Part shown: positions 1 through 5,435 of the stretch, piece after piece | How positions within the stretch are numbered: position 1 is the first letter of the stretch | Layout of the letters: each line of letters opens with the position of its first letter | Assembly (NCBI GenBank): GCA_050252075.1 | Contig: JBFWLP010000142.1 | Coordinates: 1-5,435 of the forward strand | From: JAAYGT01 sp050252075 | Lineage (GTDB): Bacteria; Pseudomonadota; Gammaproteobacteria; Burkholderiales; Burkholderiaceae_B | Length of the DNA: 5,435 bases | Reading direction: 5' to 3' | Made by a program: the position numbers and the translations under genes | Notes under the pieces: model-generated | What the model saw: only the letters and a program-made list of their open reading frames with translations | Database searches by the model: none | What the model was told of the DNA's origin: nothing

Positions 1-1479
1 CTCACTGCCGACGGACTCAGGGTTGCCGGCGATTATGCGGTCGATTCCGTGCCGCCTCCCACCGATACCGTGAAACCCGTCACCTCTACCGGACAAGGGG
101 CGGATGCCCCCGGTGTATCCGGTTTGCTCGATCTGGGTGACACCGGGCTCGCGGCCTATCTGGGCCAGGCAGGCTGGTGGCAGATTCTTCTGCTAAGCGC
201 CGCCTTGGGCGTATTGCTGTCTTTTACGCCTTGTGTGCTGCCCATGGTGCCTATCTTGCTGGCCATTCTGGCCGGTACGGGTACCGACACAGGGTCCGGG
301 GGCGGGCCTGTCAGCCGGTGGCGCGGATTCTCCCTGGCGGCGATGTTCGTTCTGGGTATGTCGCTGGTATACACGGTGCTGGGGGTGGCGGCGGGTCTGG
401 TGGGGGCCAGCCTGGCGGTGTGGCTGCAAACGCCGTGGGTGCTCACGCTGTTCGCTGTTCTGCTGGCTTTGCTGGCGCTGGCCATGTTCGACGTATTTAC
501 CTTTCAGGCGCCTGGAGCCATGCAAACACGGCTGAACGCCTGGATGTCCCGTTTGCCGGGCGGACGTTACGGCGCCGTGTTCCTCATGGGAAGCCTGTCT
601 GCGCTGATTGTGGGGCCGTGCGTGGCCGCACCTTTGGCGGGTGTATTGCTGTTCATCTCCCAAACGGGTGATGTCGTTCTGGGCGGTTCGGCCTTGTTTG
701 CGATGGCCTGGGGTGAAGGCTTGCTGCTGCTGGCGGTGGGCGCCTCGTCCGGCGTGCTGCTGCCCAAGGCCGGCCCGTGGATGAACGGTGTGAAGTGGCT
801 GTTCGGCATGCTCTTGCTGGCCACCGCCTGGTGGATGATGAATTCCGTGCTGCCGGCCTGGATTATGGTGACGGGCTGGGCCGTGCTGGCTATATGGGGC
901 GCCGTCATGATGGGCGCTTTTGATCGCCTTCCCGACACGGCCGGGCCGGGGCGAATGCTGGTCAAAGGCCTGGGGGTACTGCTGGCCGTGTGGGCCATCG
1001 CCATGCTGGTGGGGTTGGCCTCGGGCGGGCGCAGTGTGTTGCAGCCACTGGATCACGTGGGCGGCAAGGCCGGGTCTGCCGGCGTTCCGGCGGCGACATC
1101 CATCAAGTCACAGTTCGTCCGCGTGACGTCGGTACAGGAACTCGACAACCTGCTGGCCAATACGAACCGGCCGGTGCTCCTGGATTTCTATGCCGACTGG
1201 TGCGTGTCGTGCATTGAAATGGAGAAATTCACGTTTTCCGACCCCGTTGTTGCCCGGAAAATGGCGAACATGGTGCTGGTGCAGGCCGACGTTACCCGTA
1301 ACACCGACAACGATCGCGCCCTGTTGAAACGCTTCAATTTGTTTGGCCCGCCCGGCATTCTGTTTTTCAATGCGCAAGGCCGGGAGCTTTCGGAACCCCG
1401 TGTGGTGGGGTTCATGAACGCCGACGATTTCTCGGGTGTACTTGATACGGTACTGGCACAAGCCCCGGCCCGTAACTGA
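1..1479 (+). CDS. dsbD: Thiol:disulfide interchange protein DsbD, 3' part (5' end outside window)
   Basis: This inner-membrane protein moves electrons from cytoplasmic thioredoxin to the periplasm, where they reduce DsbC-type proteins and, in System II organisms, the apocytochrome c thiol pathway. The frame is open from base 1, with 492 codons before TGA; full-length DsbD is usually about 570-610 residues, so most of the N-terminal periplasmic alpha domain is missing. In window numbering, a Pro/Thr-rich linker (about 18-45) leads into eight hydrophobic segments (about 62-340). These carry the two membrane redox cysteines, C78 in FTPCVLPM and C207 in GPCVAAP. After a Gly/Ala linker comes a C-terminal thioredoxin-like domain with WCVSC (C401, C404; bases 1201-1212) and a GPPGILFF cis-Pro segment. 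All visible catalytic cysteines are present. A GTG at 49 is not a credible start because homologues continue upstream in frame. The gene converges on hemB without a gap. Family assignment is very secure. Confidence 0.96.
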   Translation, partial: LTADGLRVAGDYAVDSVPPPTDTVKPVTSTGQGADAPGVSGLLDLGDTGLAAYLGQAGWWQILLLSAALGVLLSFTPCVLPMVPILLAILAGTGTDTGSGGGPVSRWRGFSLAAMFVLGMSLVYTVLGVAAGLVGASLAVWLQTPWVLTLFAVLLALLALAMFDVFTFQAPGAMQTRLNAWMSRLPGGRYGAVFLMGSLSALIVGPCVAAPLAGVLLFISQTGDVVLGGSALFAMAWGEGLLLLAVGASSGVLLPKAGPWMNGVKWLFGMLLLATAWWMMNSVLPAWIMVTGWAVLAIWGAVMMGAFDRLPDTAGPGRMLVKGLGVLLAVWAIAMLVGLASGGRSVLQPLDHVGGKAGSAGVPAATSIKSQFVRVTSVQELDNLLANTNRPVLLDFYADWCVSCIEMEKFTFSDPVVARKMANMVLVQADVTRNTDNDRALLKRFNLFGPPGILFFNAQGRELSEPRVVGFMNADDFSGVLDTVLAQAPARN

Positions 1480-1503
1480 TCACAGGCCCTGCTTCAGTTT
1501 TTT
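1474..1503 (+). terminator. Candidate intrinsic terminator of dsbD, inside the 3' end of hemB
   Basis: AACTGA (1474-1479) can pair perfectly with TCAGTT (1494-1499). A short inner pairing of CAG with CTG (1483-1485 with 1489-1491) closes the loop, and a run of six T spans 1498-1503, the first two of them inside the stem. The outer stem is AT-rich and there is an internal bulge, so the hairpin is only moderately stable. The T-run is the complement of two Lys codons near the end of hemB. It would act on dsbD transcripts only. I see no matching signal for hemB in the other direction. This is a prediction by eye. Confidence 0.35.
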
Positions 1504-2496
1504 GGCCGCCTCGACGGCGAAATAGGTGAGAACACCGTCGCCGCCGGCACGTTTGAAAGCCAGCAAAGATTCCATCATGACCTTGTCGTGATCCAGCCAG
1601 CCCTGGGCGCCGGCGGCCTTGATCATGGCATATTCACCGCTGACCTGATACGCGTAGGTGGGCATGCCGAACGCCTCTTTGACGTCGCGCAGGACATCAA
1701 GATAAGGCATGCCTGGTTTGACCATGACCATGTCGGCACCTTCGCGGATGTCGGCGGCCACTTCGCGCAAGGCTTCGTTGCGATTGGCCGGATCCATCTG
1801 GTACACAGCCTTGTTCGATTTACCCAGATTGGCCGCCGATCCGACCGCGTCGCGGAACGGCCCGTAAAAGGCGCTGGCATACTTGGCCGAATACGCCATG
1901 ATGCGCGTGTGACGATGGCTCTGGTTTTCGAGGGCCTGCCGTATGGCCCCGATACGGCCGTCCATCATGTCGCTGGGCGCCACGATGTCCACGCCCGCCT
2001 GGGCCTGCACCAGCGCCTGGCGCACCAGCATGGCCACGGTGGGCTCGTTCAGCACGTAGCCCGTGTCGTCGATCAGGCCGTCCTGGCCGTGGCTGGTGTA
2101 GGGGTCGAGCGCGACGTCGGTCAGCACGCCCAGTTCCGGAAAGCGCTCCTTGAGCGCCGCCACCACACGAGGCACCAGGCCGTCGGGATTGGTGGCTTCG
2201 ATGCCGTCGGGTGTTTTCAGGCCCGGGTCGATGACCGGGAACAGGGCGATCACCGGAATGCCGAGCGACACGCACTCTTCGGCCGTGTGCAGCAGGGTGT
2301 CGGGGGAATAGCGCTCTACTCCCGGCATGGAAGGCACCGGTTCGCGAACCCCCTGGCCTTCCCGGACGAAGACGGGGTAAATCAGGTCATCGACGGTCAG
2401 GACATTTTCCCGGACCAGACGGCGGGTGAAGTCGTCGCGCCGGTTGCGGCGCAGTCGGGTGGCGGGAAAATCGGTGGTTGGTAGAAAGCGAGTCAT
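1480..2496 (-). CDS. hemB: Delta-aminolevulinic acid dehydratase (porphobilinogen synthase), magnesium-type
   Basis: This cytoplasmic enzyme condenses two 5-aminolevulinate molecules to porphobilinogen, the first common step toward haem and other tetrapyrroles. The 338-residue protein has the normal family length. Both Schiff-base lysines are visible: K205 in MAYSAKYASAFYGPF and K260 in MVMVKPGMPYLD, the same numbers as in the Pseudomonas aeruginosa enzyme. The metal segment reads DVALDPYTSHGQDG (127-140), with aspartate and alanine where zinc enzymes have cysteines, so this is the Mg-dependent, zinc-free class. E245 fits the position of the allosteric Mg ligand. The ATG start overlaps the engB stop as ATGA (2493-2496), with AAGG seven bases upstream (2504-2507), which suggests co-transcription and translational coupling with engB. 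The stop codon abuts that of dsbD. A long antisense open frame within it is a codon-composition shadow. Assignment is secure. Confidence 0.98.
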   Translation of the reverse strand: MTRFLPTTDFPATRLRRNRRDDFTRRLVRENVLTVDDLIYPVFVREGQGVREPVPSMPGVERYSPDTLLHTAEECVSLGIPVIALFPVIDPGLKTPDGIEATNPDGLVPRVVAALKERFPELGVLTDVALDPYTSHGQDGLIDDTGYVLNEPTVAMLVRQALVQAQAGVDIVAPSDMMDGRIGAIRQALENQSHRHTRIMAYSAKYASAFYGPFRDAVGSAANLGKSNKAVYQMDPANRNEALREVAADIREGADMVMVKPGMPYLDVLRDVKEAFGMPTYAYQVSGEYAMIKAAGAQGWLDHDKVMMESLLAFKRAGGDGVLTYFAVEAAKKLKQGL

Positions 2497-3116
2497 GGTA
2501 CGACCTTGGGAGAAATCCAGTTTTCAATGTGGGCGGCGGCCTCTTCGAGGCCGATACGATGCGTGGCGGAAAACGGAATGGCGTACAGGGCGCCGATATC
2601 CCGCAATTCCTTGCGCACGGCAGCGACGGCTTTGATGCGCTGACCATACGGAAGTTTATCCGCCTTGGTAAGCAATGCAAGAACGGGAATGCCGGTCGGG
2701 GCGATCCAGTCGGCCAGGCGTCGATCCAGCTCGGTAACCCCGCGCCGAATGTCGATCAGCATGACAATGCCGGCCAGCGAGCTGCGCTGGCGCAGGTATC
2801 CGCCAAGCACGTCGGCCCATTCTTCGCGTGCCTGCTGGGCCACCGCCGCATACCCGTAGCCGGGCAAGTCGACCAGGAATCCAAGGTGTGCGCCGGGCTC
2901 GACCGGATCGGGAATGCCGAACAAATTGATCAGCCGGGTGCGGCCGGGCGTTTTACTGGAAAACGCCAGTCGTCGCTGGTTGGCCAGAACGTTGATGGCC
3001 GATGATTTCCCCGAATTGGAGCGCCCCACAAAACAGACTTCAGCGGTGGTTGGAGGGGGAAGCTGGTCGAGACGGGCCGCCGAAACGGTGAATTTGGCGC
3101 GATGCAGAATGGACAC
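2493..3116 (-). CDS. engB: Ribosome biogenesis GTPase YihA/EngB (YsxC family)
   Basis: EngB is a small, usually essential cytoplasmic GTPase that acts in late assembly of the large ribosomal subunit. The 207 residues match the family length. The GTPase motifs occur in order: G1 GRSNSGKSS (31-39), the G2 region KTPGRT (55-60), G3 DLPGYGYA (83-90), G4 TKAD (150-153) and G5 SAT (183-185). GRSNSGKS and DLPGYGYA are diagnostic of this subfamily. The start is GTG at 3116-3114: AAGG lies six bases upstream (3123-3126), and an in-frame TAA about seven codons upstream leaves no ATG alternative. The ribosome-binding segment shares the 8-mer CCCAAGGT with that of hemB. The gene is the first of an engB-hemB pair and diverges from cytochrome c4, a neighbourhood I recall from other beta- and gammaproteobacteria. 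I could not assign its own promoter: no good -35/-10 pair is visible on the - strand. Confidence 0.97.
   Translation of the reverse strand: MSILHRAKFTVSAARLDQLPPPTTAEVCFVGRSNSGKSSAINVLANQRRLAFSSKTPGRTRLINLFGIPDPVEPGAHLGFLVDLPGYGYAAVAQQAREEWADVLGGYLRQRSSLAGIVMLIDIRRGVTELDRRLADWIAPTGIPVLALLTKADKLPYGQRIKAVAAVRKELRDIGALYAIPFSATHRIGLEEAAAHIENWISPKVVP
2504..2507 (-). promoter_or_regulatory. Ribosome-binding site of hemB inside the engB 3' end
   Basis: AAGG on the - strand lies seven bases from the hemB ATG and is contained in the last codons of engB. With the ATGA stop/start overlap, this is the standard arrangement for re-initiation by ribosomes finishing engB. Confidence 0.6.
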
Positions 3117-3122
3117 GGGGAA

Positions 3123-3126
3123 CCTT
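3123..3126 (-). promoter_or_regulatory. Ribosome-binding site of engB supporting a GTG start
   Basis: AAGG on the - strand sits six bases before GTG (3116-3114). The in-frame TAA just upstream of it excludes any longer form, so this site decides the start codon. Confidence 0.6.
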
Positions 3127-3139
3127 GGGTCGGTTTAAG

Positions 3140-3169
3140 TCAAACGCTATTGTATAATCGCACGTTTGA
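3140..3169. repeat. 7-bp inverted repeat flanking a -10 box, candidate operator
   Basis: TCAAACG (3140-3146) and CGTTTGA (3163-3169) are perfect inverted copies separated by 16 bases, with centres 23 bp apart (about two helical turns). A TATAAT box lies between them. The right arm is also part of a local palindrome, GTTTGAAAC (3164-3172). The arrangement suits a dimeric regulator bound across a promoter. However, 7-bp arms can arise by chance in a region this size, and I do not recognise the motif. Confidence 0.35.
3153..3158 (+). promoter_or_regulatory. Consensus -10 box, probable cytochrome c4 promoter
   Basis: A perfect TATAAT in the divergent engB/cytochrome c4 intergenic region is oriented toward the cytochrome gene. 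No convincing -35 is visible at 16-18 bp spacing (the best hexamer is TCGGTT at 3130-3135), so transcription may need an activator. Initiation near 3165 would give a leader of about 106 bases. That leader contains a small GCGG/CCGC hairpin (3187-3200) and a GATCG/CGATC hairpin (3244-3258) just before the ribosome-binding site. Confidence 0.5.
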
Positions 3170-3261
3170 AACTGTTGCTCCTTGTAGCGGCATTTACCGC
3201 CTAACAAAAAAGGGTATTGTCATCGTGGTGTCTACGGCACCCGGATCGAATCCCGATCGTC

Positions 3262-3265
3262 GAGG
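3262..3265 (+). promoter_or_regulatory. Ribosome-binding site fixing the cytochrome c4 start
   Basis: GAGG lies five bases before ATG 3271. It favours that start over an in-frame TTG at 3217, which would put 18 non-signal-like residues in front of an otherwise normal signal peptide. Confidence 0.65.
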
Positions 3266-3270
3266 TCTTC

Positions 3271-3972
3271 ATGAAGCGTATGCTTTCCCGAATCGTAGTT
3301 GCCAGTAGCGTTGCGCTGGTGTCATCCGTAGTTTCAGTGGCGTACGCCGCCGGCGAGGGCGTTGCCAAACCCGATGCCGCCAAAGGCGAGCAGTTGTATG
3401 CCAATGGTGATGCCTCACGCGGCATTCTGGCCTGTGCCAGCTGTCACGGAGCGGCCGGGAACAGCACGCTGCCGTCCAACCCGAACCTGGCGGCGCTGCC
3501 CTACGAATACATTATTCGCCAGCTTACCGATTTCGCCTCCAAAGACGGCAAGGCGCCTCCCATGCGTGGCGGCGCCAATGGCGCTCCCTCGATCATGGCC
3601 CCTTTTGCGGCGGCGTTAACCCCCGACGACAAAAAGAACATCGCCTACTACCTGTCCATGCAAAAGCTCGACCTTGAAAAGGCGGCTACGGCCTCGAATG
3701 AAGCCACCATGGAACACGGCCAGCAGATCTGGCGCGGCGGCTTGCCGGATCGTCGCGTGCCGGCCTGTGCGGGCTGCCACTCGCCCAATGGTGCGGGTAT
3801 TCCTGCCGCCTATCCCCGTCTGGCGGGCCAGTTCCCCAGCTACATTGCCGACCAGCTGAAGCTTTTCCGCGACGGTAGTCGTGCCAACAGCCCGATCATG
3901 CAGGAAATTGCCGATCGCATGTCCGACTCCGATATCGCCGCCGTGGCTGATTACGCTGCCGGCTTGCGTTAA
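3271..3972 (+). CDS. Cytochrome c4, periplasmic dihaem cytochrome c
   Basis: This 233-residue exported dihaem electron carrier most likely feeds electrons to terminal oxidases from the periplasmic face of the membrane; the homologous Pseudomonas gene is often called cc4. It begins with a Sec signal peptide: a basic MKRMLSR, then a hydrophobic stretch, and a probable cut after AYA at about residue 26. Two tandem class I cytochrome domains follow. Each has a haem motif, CASCH (55-59; bases 3433-3447) and CAGCH (166-170; bases 3766-3780). Probable sixth-ligand methionines are M109 and M210, each before a typical (A/I)A..L(T/S)..D...(I/A)A-Y helix. The two-domain layout and size fit c4 rather than a monohaem c5 or c551. 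Both haems must be attached by the ResB/CcsA system encoded next door. The gene diverges from engB, with its own likely promoter upstream and a terminator downstream. Confidence 0.95.
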   Translation: MKRMLSRIVVASSVALVSSVVSVAYAAGEGVAKPDAAKGEQLYANGDASRGILACASCHGAAGNSTLPSNPNLAALPYEYIIRQLTDFASKDGKAPPMRGGANGAPSIMAPFAAALTPDDKKNIAYYLSMQKLDLEKAATASNEATMEHGQQIWRGGLPDRRVPACAGCHSPNGAGIPAAYPRLAGQFPSYIADQLKLFRDGSRANSPIMQEIADRMSDSDIAAVADYAAGLR

Positions 3973-3982
3973 GCGGCTGTTG

Positions 3983-4035
3983 CGCTGCCGGGAAGCGGCG
4001 CAGGTGCTGCACGGTCCACAGAACGGCCGGCAGCG
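3983..4035 (+). repeat. GC-rich 9-bp inverted repeat after cytochrome c4
   Basis: CGCTGCCGG (3983-3991) and CCGGCAGCG (4027-4035) are perfect inverted copies around a 35-base loop and can be extended by a G-U pair in RNA. No T-run follows, so this is not an intrinsic terminator by itself. It lies between the cytochrome stop codon and the clear terminator and could protect the 3' end of the cytochrome mRNA. I recognise no known RNA family here. Confidence 0.4.
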
Positions 4036-4041
4036 TCATCT

Positions 4042-4047
4042 TAAAAT
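4042..4047 (+). promoter_or_regulatory. Weak candidate -10 box for resB
   Basis: TAAAAT resembles a -10 element, and transcription from it would begin near 4053-4055, at the base of the terminator hairpin. No recognisable -35 hexamer lies at the right distance, so this is a low-confidence suggestion. It is prompted by the fact that resB otherwise has no promoter room downstream of the terminator. Confidence 0.18.
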
Positions 4048-4051
4048 CTCT

Positions 4052-4085
4052 AGGGGAAGCTATGTGCGGTAGCGTCCCCTTTTTT
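4052..4085 (+). terminator. Intrinsic terminator after cytochrome c4, immediately upstream of resB
   Basis: AGGGGA (4052-4057) pairs with TCCCCT (4075-4080) and GCTA (4059-4062) pairs with TAGC (4070-4073). One A/G mismatch lies between them, the loop has seven bases (4063-4069), and T4080-4085 forms the U-tract. This is a strong rho-independent terminator shape. It should separate cytochrome c4 from resB, unless read-through is part of resB expression, since the U-tract ends only 14 bases before the resB start codon. Confidence 0.8.
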
Positions 4086-4099
4086 ATTGAACTGTGGTT

Positions 4100-5435
4100 G
4101 TGAAAAAAACCTCATCGTCGCGTCACCTGGCAGCAGATGTCTTCGAGCTGCTTGGCTCCATGCGTTTTGCCGTCAGCCTGCTGACCTTTATCTGTGTTGC
4201 CAGCATTATCGGTACGGTATTGCAGCAAAACCAGCCGTCAGCCACTTACATCGATCGCTTCGGGCCGTTCTGGTACGAACTGTTCGATTACTTCGCCATC
4301 TGGCATATCTACAACAGCTGGTGGTTCCTGATCATCATGGCCTTTCTGGTCATTTCCACCAGCCTGTGTTTGTTGCGCAACGCACCCAAAATGGTGAAAG
4401 ATGCGCGCTCGTTCCGCGAGTACGTGCGGGTGAACAGCTTGCGGGCATTTCATCATCGCGTCGAGGTCGACGCCAACGTACCCGCCGACAAGGCGCAGGC
4501 CTTTGCCGAGCAGTGGCTGCGCGCCAATGGTTACCGGTTTAAAAGCCGCACCGATGAAAACGGCGTGCTGCTTGCCGCCAAGAAGGGATCCACCAATCGG
4601 CTGGGCTATATTTTCGCCCATGCCGCCATCGTCGTCATCTGTGTCGGCGGTTTGCTCGACAGCGAGCTGCCGGTTCGCGTGCAGGTGTGGTTTGGCGGCA
4701 AGCAGCCTATCACCGAGAATATGCTCATTTCCGAGGTGCCCGATTACGGTCGCCTGTCGCCGGGCAACCCCAGTTTCCGCGCCAATATGTTTATTCCCGA
4801 CGGCGGGCAAAGCAGCCATGGCATTGTCAGCGTCGACGACGGCGTGCTGGTGCAACCACTGCCGTTCACCATCAAGCTGAACCGCTTCCTGGTGGAATAC
4901 TACTCCACGGGCATGCCCAGCAGCTTCAAAAGCGATGTTCTGGTGACCGACCCCGACACCGGTGAATCGTTCACCCAGATCATCGAGGTGAACGAGCCCT
5001 TGCGCTACAAGGGAGTAACCGTCTATCAGTCCAGTTTTGACGACGGCGGAAGCAAGCTCAAGCTGGTGGGCTACCCGCTGGAAGGTGAAACCTATCAACC
5101 CTTCAATGTCGATGGTACGGTGGGCAAGAGCACAGAGATCTCGTTTGCCGACGATCAGCGCAGCTTGTCCCTGGATGTCGAATTCACGGGCTTGCGGGTG
5201 ATCAACGTCGAGAATCTGATGGCAGACCAGGAGCCCCAGCCCAAGGCCGTCATTGAACACGTGGCCGCCGTGACCGGCAGTGCCGCCGCCGCCAGCAACG
5301 AGCATTTGCAGAATGTGGGCCCCAGTGTGCAGTACCGTATCACCGGGAACGACGGGCAGTCGCGTGAATTCACCAATTACATGATGCCCATGATGCTGGA
5401 CGGCAGCCTGGTGTTCCTGGCGGGTGTTCGTAACT
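4100..5435 (+). CDS. resB: Cytochrome c biogenesis protein ResB (CcsB/Ccs1), 5' part (3' end outside window)
   Basis: ResB is half of the System II cytochrome c synthetase: with CcsA/ResC it passes haem across the inner membrane and ligates it to CXXCH motifs. The frame is open from an in-frame TGA at 4088 to the right edge, with 445 codons visible of an expected 650-700. Hydrophobic segments lie at about residues 22-41, 73-92 and 168-186. The third carries H174 in the position of the conserved System II transmembrane histidine. A large periplasmic domain follows, with family-typical stretches such as YKGVTVYQSSFDDGGS, NVGPSVQYRI and the MMPMMLDGSLVFLAGVR region. The fourth membrane segment and second histidine are beyond the window. 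The start is uncertain: GTG 4100 gives the usual KKTSSSRH-type N-terminus; GTG 4094 or ATG 4160 are possible, and none has a good Shine-Dalgarno sequence. ccsA/resC is expected next. A long antisense open frame here is a shadow. Confidence 0.93.
   Translation, partial: MKKTSSSRHLAADVFELLGSMRFAVSLLTFICVASIIGTVLQQNQPSATYIDRFGPFWYELFDYFAIWHIYNSWWFLIIMAFLVISTSLCLLRNAPKMVKDARSFREYVRVNSLRAFHHRVEVDANVPADKAQAFAEQWLRANGYRFKSRTDENGVLLAAKKGSTNRLGYIFAHAAIVVICVGGLLDSELPVRVQVWFGGKQPITENMLISEVPDYGRLSPGNPSFRANMFIPDGGQSSHGIVSVDDGVLVQPLPFTIKLNRFLVEYYSTGMPSSFKSDVLVTDPDTGESFTQIIEVNEPLRYKGVTVYQSSFDDGGSKLKLVGYPLEGETYQPFNVDGTVGKSTEISFADDQRSLSLDVEFTGLRVINVENLMADQEPQPKAVIEHVAAVTGSAAAASNEHLQNVGPSVQYRITGNDGQSREFTNYMMPMMLDGSLVFLAGVRN

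Noticed and set aside
49..51. GTG 49 as the start of a shorter DsbD
   Set aside because: The frame is open to base 1, and the residues before it look like the end of the periplasmic alpha domain; the gene is cut by the window edge rather than short.
193..1056. A 287-codon open frame on the - strand opposite dsbD
   Set aside because: The Gln/His/Arg-rich translation is typical of the reverse complement of a membrane-protein gene and has no recognisable domain.
1588..2484. A 298-codon open frame on the + strand opposite hemB
   Set aside because: It is an antisense shadow: the - strand protein carries all HemB catalytic motifs, while this translation is His/Gly/Val-rich and resembles no family.
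3187..3200. GCGG/CCGC hairpin in the cytochrome c4 leader as a terminator
   Set aside because: The stem is only four base pairs and is followed by an A-rich run on the + strand, with no T-run on the - strand side.
3165..3215. An engB promoter on the - strand
   Set aside because: TACAAT- and TATACA-like hexamers exist on the - strand near 3149-3156, but no acceptable -35 lies 16-18 bases upstream, so I do not call one.
3217..3270. A longer cytochrome c4 starting at TTG 3217
   Set aside because: The extra 18 residues would precede a complete signal peptide, and GAGG is correctly placed for ATG 3271.
4238..5305. A 355-codon open frame on the - strand opposite resB
   Set aside because: It lies wholly antisense to a well-recognised ResB frame, has an unusual Gly/His/Val-rich composition with no family resemblance, and is expected from the high-GC third positions of the real gene.
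1..5435. Mobile elements, CRISPR arrays, tRNA or defence genes
   Set aside because: No transposase or integrase motifs, tandem spaced repeats, tRNA-like folds or toxin/antitoxin-like frames were seen; the coding content is core metabolism and respiration.

Overview
The window is about 5.4 kb of core-type proteobacterial chromosome. The high-GC coding sequence, a two-domain cytochrome c4, a System II (ResB/CcsA) haem-ligation component, a full-length DsbD and a magnesium-type HemB together point to a betaproteobacterium. Burkholderiales, probably Alcaligenaceae (Bordetella, Achromobacter or Pusillimonas-like), is the best guess; the placement is inferred from protein character and gene set, without a database comparison.

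Layout from left to right. (1) The 3' part of dsbD on the + strand (1-1479) enters from the left edge without its N-terminal periplasmic domain. (2) hemB (1480-2496) and engB (2493-3116) lie on the - strand as a tightly coupled pair, engB first, with a 4-base ATGA overlap. hemB and dsbD converge with no bases between their stop codons. (3) A 154-base divergent intergenic region (3117-3270) carries a perfect TATAAT box inside a 7-bp inverted repeat, the ribosome-binding site of engB and that of the cytochrome gene. (4) A cytochrome c4 gene (3271-3972, + strand) encodes an exported dihaem protein. (5) A 127-base spacer (3973-4099) holds a GC-rich inverted repeat and a strong intrinsic-terminator-like hairpin. 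(6) resB starts at about 4100 on the + strand and is still open at the right edge, with 445 codons visible. No stretch longer than 300 bases lacks a gene.

Four of the five genes bear on making c-type cytochromes. HemB makes porphobilinogen for haem. DsbD carries reducing power across the membrane to the periplasm, where apocytochrome CXXCH cysteines must be kept reduced. ResB, with a CcsA/ResC partner expected just off the right edge, delivers and attaches haem. Cytochrome c4 is a client that receives two haems. EngB, a ribosome-assembly GTPase, is the exception, although it is coupled to hemB.

I see no mobile element, CRISPR array, tRNA/rRNA or unknown protein family, and no evidence of a previously undescribed system. 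The items most worth a second look are in the small non-coding regions: the zero-gap dsbD/hemB junction, the inverted repeat around the cytochrome promoter, and the terminator hairpin ending 14 bases before the resB start.
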